From positions 1 to 51,175 of the forward strand of contig CAMJWS010000006.1 of the NCBI GenBank assembly GCA_946409515.1: a DNA stretch of 51,175 nucleotides, read 5' to 3'. The notes beneath the pieces are model-generated. The model did no database searches. It was not told where the DNA came from and saw only the letters and a program-made list of their open reading frames with translations. Source of the stretch: an uncultured Caryophanales bacterium. GTDB taxonomy: Bacteria; Bacillota_I; Bacilli_A; RFN20; CAG-826. The position numbers were made by a program, and so were the translations under genes. Positions 8,021-14,953 of the stretch are shown piece after piece (position 1 is the stretch's first letter; each line of letters opens with the position of its first letter).

Positions 8021-8563
8021 ATGAAGTTCAAAATCATTAAAGATAGCAACCCAATCATGAAGAAAAAATCCCTACCAGTGGACCTTCCACTTAGTAAGGA
8101 AGATAAAGACACTTTAGATTGGATGCTCGACTATTTAAAGAAATCACAAGATGAAGAATACGCTAAAAAGCACAATATCCGTTCAGGTATTGGTTTAGCA
8201 GCGATTCAAATCGGTTTACTCAAAAGAATGTTCGTTATCTATTATGGAGAAGGTGAAGACTTGGTCCAATACCAACTCGTTAATCCTAAGATTATCGAAT
8301 ATTCTATTAGAAAATGTGCTTTAAAAGACGGGGAAGGTTGTTTATCTGTTGATAGTGAACATCCTGGCTATGCGCACCGCTATTACAAGATTAAATTAAA
8401 AGCGTTTGATGCGTTGACTAATCAAGAAGTCGTCATTACCGCAAGAGGTTTTGACGCGATTGTTTTACAACATGAATACGATCATCTCGATGGATTGTTC
8501 TTCTATGACCGTATTGATAAAAACAAACCAAATGTTCAACAAATGAACGAAGAACTTATCTAG
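8021..8563 (+). CDS. def: Peptide deformylase, type 2 (Gram-positive)
   Basis: It removes the N-formyl group from new proteins using a metal ion. All three motifs are present: GIGLAAIQIG (about residues 58-67), EGCLSV (about 108) with the Cys ligand, and HEYDH (about 152) with the two His ligands. The insertion between the first two motifs is typical of type 2 enzymes. An in-frame ATG lies at 8015, but the -10 box ends at 8014, so the ATG at 8021 is preferred (180 residues). rnjA follows, as in Bacillus where def and rnjA are near neighbours. Confidence 0.95.
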   Translation: MKFKIIKDSNPIMKKKSLPVDLPLSKEDKDTLDWMLDYLKKSQDEEYAKKHNIRSGIGLAAIQIGLLKRMFVIYYGEGEDLVQYQLVNPKIIEYSIRKCALKDGEGCLSVDSEHPGYAHRYYKIKLKAFDALTNQEVVITARGFDAIVLQHEYDHLDGLFFYDRIDKNKPNVQQMNEELI

Positions 8564-8576
8564 TTTTATTATTATT

Positions 8577-8585
8577 TGCTATAAT
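8577..8585 (+). promoter_or_regulatory. Extended -10 promoter of rnjA
   Basis: TG-C-TATAAT is a perfect extended -10 lying 14 nt after the def stop. The -35 region is poor, as is common for extended -10 promoters. Confidence 0.65.
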
Positions 8586-8623
8586 AAATAAAGATTTCAA
8601 ACATAATAATGAAAGGAGCCGCT

Positions 8624-10294
8624 ATGGATAAGACTATTTCTATGCCAATTTCTATCTATGCCCTTGGTGGACTTGGTGAAGTTGGTAAAAACATGTACTG
8701 CATTGAGAATGAAGAATCAATTATCATCATCGACTGTGGTGTGCGTTTTCCTGGTGTTGAATTCCCAGGTATTGACTACGTTGTCCCAGATTTCACACAT
8801 TTGAAAAACAATCGTAATAAAGTAAAAGCCTTATTTATCACCCATGGTCACGAAGACCATATCGGTGGTATTCCTTTCTTAATTCAAAGCTTGAATATAC
8901 CTGTTATTTACGCTCCAAGATTAGCGGCCGCTCTTATTAGAAATAAGATGGAAGAAAATCGTATGTCTGATAGACTTCCACTTGTGGAATATGTTGATGA
9001 TACTGTCGTTAATGTCGGTAACTTTAAAGTTTCCTTCTTTAGAGTGACTCACTCCATCCCAGATTCATTTGGTATAGTTGTGGATACTCCTGAAGGTAGA
9101 ATCGTCACCACCGGTGACTTTAAAGTGGACTTAACACCAATTGGTCCAGATATCAATCTCACCAAGATGGCTAAGTTAGGTCAAGAAGGCGTCGATTTAT
9201 TATTAAGTGACTCCACTAACGCGGAAAACGAAGGCTATACACCTAGTGAAAAGAATGTTTTAGACGCCATCGATGATGTCTTTTCTAAAGCGGCTGGTAG
9301 ATTAATTGTTTCTACCTTCTCTTCTAACATTTCCCGTATTCAACAAATTTGTGAAGTTGCCGCGAAATATAACCGTAAGATTGTGATTATCGGTAGAAGT
9401 ATGGAAAAGGCCATGGATATTTCTCGTGGCTATGGCTATATCAAGATTCCAGACGATATGATTATCGAACCAGAAAAGATTAAAGACTTTAAGAGTAATC
9501 AAATCGTTGTTATTTGTACCGGTTCACAAGGTGAACCAATGGCCGCTTTAAGCAGAATTGCTAATGGCGAACATAAAGACATTCATATCGCTCCAGGTGA
9601 TACTGTTGTCTTCTCTAGTTCTGCGATTCCAGGTAATGGCATTATGATTGACCACGTTGTGAACCAATTAACAAGATGTGGCGCGGATGTTGTTACTAAT
9701 TCCATTCTTAATGATATCCATTCCTCTGGTCACCCAAGTAAGCAAGAATTAAGATTAGTTTTAAAATTATTTAAACCTAAATACTTCATGCCAATGCATG
9801 GTGAATATAGAATGCTATTAATTCATTCTAAGATTGCTAGCGAAGTTGGTATTCCAGAAGATCATAGTTTCGTTTTAGATAATGGGGACTGCTTAACTTT
9901 ATCTAAAGGTAAGGTTTCTCGTAGTTATCCTGTAGAACATGGTAATACCTATATCGATGGTAAAGATATTAAAGGTTTAGCCGACGCTGTTATGGCGGAT
10001 AGACGTATCTTAACTGGAAACGGTATGGTTATCGTTACCATCACCATCGATTCACGTAATAATCAATTAATTGAAGCCCCACTATTTGTGCTAAAGGGTG
10101 TTGTTGCTTCTCATAGCAAGCGTAACACTAATGCTTGCGCCAAATTAGTGGAAAAAGGTATTAAAGAAAAACTATTAACAAAGACCAGCTTTGCGGAACT
10201 TAAGAGCATTATCAAAGATATTACAGATAGTTATTTCTCTGCTTTAACACATTCTCATCCAATGATTATCCCTGTAATTCTTACAAAGAATTAA
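8624..10294 (+). CDS. rnjA: Ribonuclease J
   Basis: This metallo-beta-lactamase/beta-CASP exo- and endoribonuclease acts in mRNA decay and RNA maturation. The 556-residue protein carries THGHEDHIGG (zinc motif 2, about residues 72-81), TTGDFKVDLTP, the beta-CASP TGSQGEP (about 298) and SGHPSKQELRL plus PMHGEYRML near 360-390. An ATG at 8609 is in frame but lies before the AAAGGAG Shine-Dalgarno site, so the ATG at 8624 (6 nt after the site) is chosen. No rpoY gene is adjacent, unlike in Bacillus. Confidence 0.97.
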   Translation: MDKTISMPISIYALGGLGEVGKNMYCIENEESIIIIDCGVRFPGVEFPGIDYVVPDFTHLKNNRNKVKALFITHGHEDHIGGIPFLIQSLNIPVIYAPRLAAALIRNKMEENRMSDRLPLVEYVDDTVVNVGNFKVSFFRVTHSIPDSFGIVVDTPEGRIVTTGDFKVDLTPIGPDINLTKMAKLGQEGVDLLLSDSTNAENEGYTPSEKNVLDAIDDVFSKAAGRLIVSTFSSNISRIQQICEVAAKYNRKIVIIGRSMEKAMDISRGYGYIKIPDDMIIEPEKIKDFKSNQIVVICTGSQGEPMAALSRIANGEHKDIHIAPGDTVVFSSSAIPGNGIMIDHVVNQLTRCGADVVTNSILNDIHSSGHPSKQELRLVLKLFKPKYFMPMHGEYRMLLIHSKIASEVGIPEDHSFVLDNGDCLTLSKGKVSRSYPVEHGNTYIDGKDIKGLADAVMADRRILTGNGMVIVTITIDSRNNQLIEAPLFVLKGVVASHSKRNTNACAKLVEKGIKEKLLTKTSFAELKSIIKDITDSYFSALTHSHPMIIPVILTKN

Positions 10295-10295
10295 A

Positions 10296-10865
10296 ATGAT
10301 TATTTTAGCGAGCGCATCACCAAGAAGAAAAGAATTAATGAGGAAAGAAATTTCCTCTTCTTTTGTGGTTATCGTTCCTCATATTGATGAATCATTATCT
10401 TTTAAGAAATACGACGATGTTAGAGATATTGTCAAAGACATTTCTTTACGTAAATGTTTAGAAGTCGCTAAAGATCACAAGGATGATTTAGTTATTGCTG
10501 CGGACACAGTTGTGGTCTTAGGCAATGAGATTATTGGTAAGCCAAAAGATAAAGAAGATGCCTTTAAGATTTTAAGAGAATTATCAGGCAAAGAGCATCA
10601 CGTGTTCACTGGTTATGCGCTTAAGCAAGGCGATAAACTAGTGCAAGGTATCGCTAAAAGCAGTGTCTTCTTTAACGAATTAAGTGATGAACTAATTAAT
10701 GCTTATATTGAAACAGGTTCCCCAATGGATAAAGCGGGTGCCTATGGCTTACAAGATAATGATAAAAAATTCCCATTAGTTAAAAAAACCAGTGGGAGCG
10801 TCAATAACATTATTGGTTTTCCCACTGAGCAGATTTTAATTGATTTAAAGGGTTTTATTGTTTAA
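10296..10865 (+). CDS. maf: Maf family nucleotide pyrophosphatase
   Basis: The 189-residue protein opens with the signature IILASASPRRKELM. It then has AADTVV (about residue 69), GKPKDKEDA and SGKEHHVFTGY, all typical of Maf house-cleaning pyrophosphatases that hydrolyse non-canonical or methylated NTPs. The start lies 1 nt after the rnjA stop without a recognisable Shine-Dalgarno site, so translational coupling to rnjA is likely. Its 3' end overlaps the convergent EIIB-like gene by 11 nt. Confidence 0.93.
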   Translation: MIILASASPRRKELMRKEISSSFVVIVPHIDESLSFKKYDDVRDIVKDISLRKCLEVAKDHKDDLVIAADTVVVLGNEIIGKPKDKEDAFKILRELSGKEHHVFTGYALKQGDKLVQGIAKSSVFFNELSDELINAYIETGSPMDKAGAYGLQDNDKKFPLVKKTSGSVNNIIGFPTEQILIDLKGFIV

Positions 10866-11223
10866 TACCATTAGAGATTGTTTCTGCAACATCAACTGCG
10901 TTATTCGCAATCACTAAGGTAACCTTATTAGACATTACTAGGACACTATTGACCCCAAGGCTTGTGAGCTTCTCGCGGTCAATTTTTTCTTTATCTTTTA
11001 AAGAAAGATTAATACGTGAACCAATCGCTGAAACACTATTAATGTTTTCTTTTCCGCCCAAAGCACTAAGCCAAGCAGATTCATCCACGATTGCGCTCTT
11101 TTTACGTTTACCAAAGAAGATGATTAAGAACACTAAAATTGCGACTAGGACTAAACATCCTGCAATGATGAGTGCAACGGCGTATGTTGGTAAAGATGTA
11201 TCATTTAATAAATAGAATTTCAT
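10855..11223 (-). CDS. Membrane-anchored EIIB-like domain lacking the phosphorylation cysteine
   Basis: The 122-residue protein has one membrane helix (about residues 13-37), a basic stop-transfer RKK, then a domain matching the glucose-type PTS EIIB fold: WLSALGGKENINSV, RINLSLKDKEKID, LTSLGVNSVLV. In true EIIB the segment after the first helix reads C-x-T-R-L-R with a phosphorylated cysteine; here it reads AIGSRINL, with no cysteine. It cannot relay phosphate. A sensory or regulatory role is inferred. The upstream ATG-less extension to 11277 is not used; the ATG at 11223 has an AAGG nearby and a -10 just upstream. Confidence 0.75.
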   Translation of the reverse strand: MKFYLLNDTSLPTYAVALIIAGCLVLVAILVFLIIFFGKRKKSAIVDESAWLSALGGKENINSVSAIGSRINLSLKDKEKIDREKLTSLGVNSVLVMSNKVTLVIANNAVDVAETISNGIKQ

Positions 11224-11233
11224 AACCTTATGA

Positions 11234-11239
11234 TATAAT
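11234..11239 (+). promoter_or_regulatory. -10 box of the CYTH gene
   Basis: A perfect TATAAT lies in the 39 bp divergent region between the EIIB-like and CYTH genes. The predicted start of transcription near 11246 rules against a long leader. Confidence 0.55.
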
Positions 11240-11262
11240 AGTCTAAAAGTTTGGAAAAAGAA

Positions 11263-11874
11263 ATGATAAAGACACAAAAAGAATACGAGACAAGATTAAT
11301 GTTAACAGAGGAACAATACTTTTTTATTGTGACTTATTATATGAACATTCAACCTAATAAACATTTCTTACAAAACACTAACCACTACTTCGATACTGAT
11401 GACTTATATTTAAGAGATCATCATATGACTTTAAGAGTGAGAACTATTAATGATGTTAAGAGTGAGCTCACTTTAAAAATTAAGGGTAGAAACGGTGATG
11501 ACGAAATCACTGATGGTTTAAGTCCAAAGGAACAAGAATTATTATTAGAACAAAATATCTTCCCATATGGACAAGTGAGAAATCGCTTAATGCTTTTACC
11601 CTATCCATTAGATAAATATCATCGTATTACTTCTTTATATAATAGACGTTTAGAAATTGAATTTGAGGACCACACTTTAGTGGTTGATAAAAATACATAT
11701 GAAGATGAAGTCGATTACAATTTAGAAATCGAATCTACGATTGGCATCGACCACGCGAAAGCTCTTTTAATGGAATACGCGGAAAAGTTTAACTTAACTC
11801 TTTCTAAAGAAAAATATCCTGGTAAGGCCACAAGAGCGATAGCCGCGGCATTAAAAAAGCTTAATAACAATTAA
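11263..11874 (+). CDS. CYTH domain protein (triphosphate tunnel metalloenzyme)
   Basis: This 203-residue protein shows the CYTH layout of the YjbK type. It has a charged N-terminal strand (KEYETRLML; the usual ExExK reads E-Y-E-T-R), then NHYFDTDDLYL, LRVR, ELTLKIKGR, RLEIEFEDH and DYNLEIES strands, and a C-terminal KYPGKATRAI. Members hydrolyse inorganic or nucleoside triphosphates; the substrate here is unknown. A TTG at 11251 is in frame, but the ATG at 11263 is preferred because of its distance from the -10 box. The stop overlaps the convergent spx stop by 4 nt. Confidence 0.85.
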   Translation: MIKTQKEYETRLMLTEEQYFFIVTYYMNIQPNKHFLQNTNHYFDTDDLYLRDHHMTLRVRTINDVKSELTLKIKGRNGDDEITDGLSPKEQELLLEQNIFPYGQVRNRLMLLPYPLDKYHRITSLYNRRLEIEFEDHTLVVDKNTYEDEVDYNLEIESTIGIDHAKALLMEYAEKFNLTLSKEKYPGKATRAIAAALKKLNNN

Positions 11875-12305
11875 GCCTCTTTAACATCTGAATGACCACA
11901 TGTATCGTATTGTGGACAGTTATCATTTTTACATGCCCACTCCGCTAAACGACGAGCGTGAGGAATGAACGATCTGATTTCATCTGGGTTGTAACCTACT
12001 TGAATACGATGGTCATCAACGATAATTGGTCTTTTTAAGACTGATGGATTCTCTTTAATAAAAGCAATTAGTTGTTTGACAGTCATAGAATCGATGTCTA
12101 AATCGTTTTCTTTAACAATCTTACTCTTAGTGGAAATGATATCTTCAGTACCATTTTCACTTTTCATTAAAATATCAGTTAATTCTTGTTCGTTAAGAGT
12201 CGCAACAAAAATATTCTTTTCAATAAATGGGATGTTTTGATCCATGAACCATTTTTTGACTTTGCGACAGGAACTACAAGAAGGAGAAGTGTAAATTTTT
12301 ATCAT
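11871..12305 (-). CDS. spx: Spx-type transcriptional regulator with a cysteine-rich tail
   Basis: The ArsC-fold redox regulator binds the RNA polymerase alpha subunit. The N-terminal CxxC switch (C10-S-S-C13) is intact, and FIEKNIF, EDIISTKSKI, VLKRPIIVDD and VGYNPDEIRSFIP follow the Spx consensus closely. The protein is 144 residues, longer than the usual 131. The C-terminus adds three cysteines and a terminal His in the order C-x4-C-x5-C-G-H, which I do not know from the standard family. TATACT (12314-12319, minus) lies 8 nt before the ATG with no Shine-Dalgarno site. Confidence 0.93.
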   Translation of the reverse strand: MIKIYTSPSCSSCRKVKKWFMDQNIPFIEKNIFVATLNEQELTDILMKSENGTEDIISTKSKIVKENDLDIDSMTVKQLIAFIKENPSVLKRPIIVDDHRIQVGYNPDEIRSFIPHARRLAEWACKNDNCPQYDTCGHSDVKEA

Positions 12306-12351
12306 ACGTTGATAGTATATCTATTTTCTTAAATAAAACAAGTGACCTCCT

Positions 12352-12481
12352 CCTCAAGTACATAAGATGAGGCGGTTCCCACTCAAGAACTCTAATGAAT
12401 TCAGTATCAATGGGCTATCCCCGAGAGTCCCTCGGTTAAGGATATTTACAAACAAGATATCCGAACTTGTTTAGATCGAGA
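12352..12481 (-). ncRNA. Probable omega-RNA (TnpB guide RNA) scaffold
   Basis: Downstream of tnpB on the minus strand are consecutive hairpins: GGATAT/ATATCC, CCGAG-GGACT-CTCGG, a GGG/CCC stem, and then a terminal CCTCA/TGAGG hairpin at 12352-12372. Dense structure right after tnpB up to the element end is the known placement of omega-RNA. The guide would be the flanking sequence beyond about 12350. This is inferred from position and folding, not from a covariance match. Confidence 0.5.
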
Positions 12482-13634
12482 TTAATTAGAAGGATTAAGG
12501 ATCATTCTTATTCCTTCTTTTTTGATGTTAATCGCTGCGTTATAATCGCGGTCATGTTTAAAGCCACAAATAGGACAAACCCAAATCCTTTTGATTAAGC
12601 GTTAAATCGCTTTTTCGATAGTTACAGGCTGAACAAAGTTGACTACTAGGAAAATATCTATCAACTTTGATTAATTTCTTATTTAGCCATTCCAGCTTGT
12701 ACTTGAGATAGCTAAGAAAAGTTCCATACCCTAAATCAAAAATAGATATTCCAAGTTTCAAATCAGTTTTCCTCTCACTCATCTCTTTTAGGTCTAGATT
12801 CTCTACAAAGACATAATCATAAGTGTTAGCGAGTTTTCTACTTGCCTTATGAAGGAAGTCTTTTCTTTGATTAGCAATGTGTTCATGAAGATTTTTGATT
12901 TTCATTAATTGCTTTCGATAATGAGTTGAATCTTTCTTCATATGGGACAGCTTTCTTTGTTCTTTGGCTAATTTAGTTAAAGAGTCTTGATAATAAGTCG
13001 GCATATCTAAATGGTTGCCATCACTATCTACGAAAAGGTGCTTCATAGAGAAATCTAGACCAATTGAATTATTTGGATCTAGAGATTCCTTGATATATTC
13101 CTCATAGTCAAAGTATTCTTCTTCTCCTATTAAAGAGACATAGTAGTATTTACCTTTTCTAGAAACACTGACCATAGTGAATTTAAATGATTCCGGTAAA
13201 CGACGATGGAGTTTAATTTTGACCCTACCTAATTTTGGGATTTGGATATCATCCTCAACAAAACGGATATTGTCATAATTATTTTTCATGGTCGTATAAC
13301 CATAATCATTCTTTTTCTTTTTGAACTTTGGAAACTCGACGTTATGTCTAAAGAAATTCATATATGCATCGTATAAATGAATAACTGTTTGTTGAAGCGC
13401 GATAGAATCAACTTCTTTGAGATATGGGAATGTCTCTTTATATTCAGGAAGAAGTTTCATTAATTCATATTTATTAATCGTTCTATTCTTATCGGCCTTA
13501 TAAGATTCAATGCACATCGAAAGAAAGTCGTTATAAACCTGACGACAACATCCTAAAGTCTTCTCAATTAGTTCTTTTTGAGAAGGATTAGGATAAATTC
13601 TAAAGCGATATGTTCTTTTAACTGTCTTAATCAT
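12482..13634 (-). pseudogene. tnpB: tnpB, RNA-guided nuclease of an IS605-type element, frameshifted
   Basis: The reading frame starts at 13634 (Shine-Dalgarno GAAAGG) with the TnpB N-terminus KTVKRTYRFRIYP. It holds the RuvC-like acidic residues GLDFSMKHLFVD and VFVENLDLKEM, and the first zinc pair SSQLCSACNYR. It then hits a stop at 12558. In another frame the missing part follows: [22 protein letters not shown], with the second CxxC and the third catalytic Asp, ending at 12482. A single-base indel around 12588-12596 restores a full protein of about 383 residues. So it is recently inactivated, or a sequencing error. Confidence 0.85.
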
Positions 13635-13715
13635 AATGCGCCTTTCGTAATATAAGAAAAGGGAAATAAATGCTTGATGCATCATCTTCCCCTATATCCA
13701 TATTTCCTACTATTA

Positions 13716-13737
13716 TTATATCAACTTGTTGATATAA
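13716..13737. repeat. Perfect inverted repeat near the tnpB left side
   Basis: Arms TTATATCAAC and GTTGATATAA (10 bp each) are separated by 2 nt. It could be the left-end hairpin of the element or an operator of tnpB. The nearby tnpB start is about 80 nt away. Confidence 0.6.
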
Positions 13738-13778
13738 ATACAACTTCTAATATATTATTTGCTCAAAAAATAACTTAA

Positions 13779-13924
13779 TTGACAAAAAATTGAAAACACT
13801 ATGGCAATACTTGTTCATTCAAATTCATTCACAGCTTTTATAGGATGAGCCATCCTCTTCGATGGTTTAGTAATATGTATTTGAAATTAGTCTCGTATAA
13901 GACTAAACTAGATAAGCAAGGCGG
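13779..13924 (+). promoter_or_regulatory. trpS 5' region with alternative hairpins
   Basis: A TTGACA -35 lies at 13779-13784, but no good -10 is at the right distance. Further on, AGGATG-agc-CATCCT (13842-13856) and AGCCATC/GATGGTT (13848-13867) share bases and exclude each other. A third stem, TTAGTC/GACTAA, lies at 13887-13906. A Shine-Dalgarno AAGGCGG is at 13918-13924. No T-box sequence is present and no T-run follows, so a translational switch or coincidence are the options. Confidence 0.35.
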
Positions 13925-13932
13925 ATAATATT

Positions 13933-14919
13933 ATGGCAGAACGTATATTAACTGGTATTAAACCAACTGGACAATTAACATTAGGCAATTATATTGCTGT
14001 TTTAAAGAATTTAAAAAAGACTATGGAACGTGGCGAATGCTTTATTTTCATCGCTGACCTCCACGCTTTAACTTTGCCAATTGATCCAGAAGTATTAAGA
14101 CAAAATTCTATCGACTTAGCAGCTTTCTATTTAGCCGCTGGTCTTGATCCAAATAAGAGTGCAATGTTCTTACAAAGTAGCGTCTCCGCACACGCAGAAT
14201 TAAACGCCATTATGCAAAACTACTTATACATGGGTGAGTTATCACGTATGACTCAGTTCAAAGATAAATCCGCAAAATTAAAAGAAAACGCTATTGGTTT
14301 AGGTTTATTTGCGTATCCTGTCTTAATGGCATGCGATATTGTCTTATATGATGCGAATATTATCCCTGTCGGTGAAGACCAAGTTCAACACATTGAGCTC
14401 ACACGTGATCTAGTTAACCGCTTCAATAACCGTTATGGCGACCTCTTAGTTATGCCAAAAGCGGAACTCCGTAAAGTCGGTAAAAGAATCATGTCTTTAA
14501 GTGACCCAAGTGTCAAAATGAGTAAGTCCGATCCTAAAGGTGATGTCTTCCTTAAAGATGAACCAGCGGTCATCCGTAAAAAGATTATGTCAGCGGTCAC
14601 TGATATGGGCTGTGAAGTCAAATATGACCCAGAGAATAAACCAGGTATCTCTAACTTAATTCAAATCTATTGCTGTATGAAGGACATTGAAATCCCAGAA
14701 GCAGAAAAGAGATTCGAAGGTTACCGTTATGGTGACTTCAAAAAAGCGGTCGCGGATGCCGTTATCGAAGAACTTGAACCATTCCAAAATCGTTATAAAG
14801 AAATCATCGCTAACAAGAGCTATGAAGCAGTCCTTAGACAAGGCGCTGAAAAGGCCAGCAAGATTGCTAACGAAACACTTAAGAGAATTCAAAAAGCTGT
14901 TGGCTTATTACAAATATAA
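13933..14919 (+). CDS. trpS: Tryptophanyl-tRNA synthetase
   Basis: This class I synthetase charges tRNA-Trp. The 328-residue length is normal. The HIGH-like motif appears as TGQLTLGNY (about residues 12-20), followed by the QVQHIELTRDL block and the KMSKSD loop (about 195). It starts 8 nt after AAGGCGG and ends at a strong terminator. It stands alone between the tnpB relic and the convergent phosphohexomutase gene. Confidence 0.97.
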   Translation: MAERILTGIKPTGQLTLGNYIAVLKNLKKTMERGECFIFIADLHALTLPIDPEVLRQNSIDLAAFYLAAGLDPNKSAMFLQSSVSAHAELNAIMQNYLYMGELSRMTQFKDKSAKLKENAIGLGLFAYPVLMACDIVLYDANIIPVGEDQVQHIELTRDLVNRFNNRYGDLLVMPKAELRKVGKRIMSLSDPSVKMSKSDPKGDVFLKDEPAVIRKKIMSAVTDMGCEVKYDPENKPGISNLIQIYCCMKDIEIPEAEKRFEGYRYGDFKKAVADAVIEELEPFQNRYKEIIANKSYEAVLRQGAEKASKIANETLKRIQKAVGLLQI

Positions 14920-14924
14920 AGAAA

Positions 14925-14953
14925 ACCAAGGATTGAATCCTTGGTCTTTTTTT
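14925..14953. terminator. Terminator between trpS and the phosphohexomutase gene
   Basis: A 9-10 bp stem ACCAAGGATT/AATCCTTGGT has a T-run on the plus side and TTTTCTTT on the minus side. It can serve both convergent genes and overlaps the last codon of the minus gene. Confidence 0.85.

Larger units (their letters stand above)
12340..13740 (-). mobile_element. IS200/IS605-family element relic (tnpB-only)
   Basis: The unit holds a frameshifted tnpB, a downstream structured region typical of omega-RNA and a right-end type hairpin. No tnpA transposase is in the window, so it would be non-autonomous. The outer limits are estimates: the right end is set near the hairpin at 12352-12372, the left near the palindrome at 13716-13737. 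Confidence 0.5.

Noticed and set aside
8609..8623. Upstream ATG of rnjA as start
   Set aside because: It precedes the Shine-Dalgarno site; the family N-terminus fits the ATG at 8624.
13842..13924. T-box leader for trpS
   Set aside because: The conserved T-box core AGGGTGGNACCGCG and a terminator T-run are absent.
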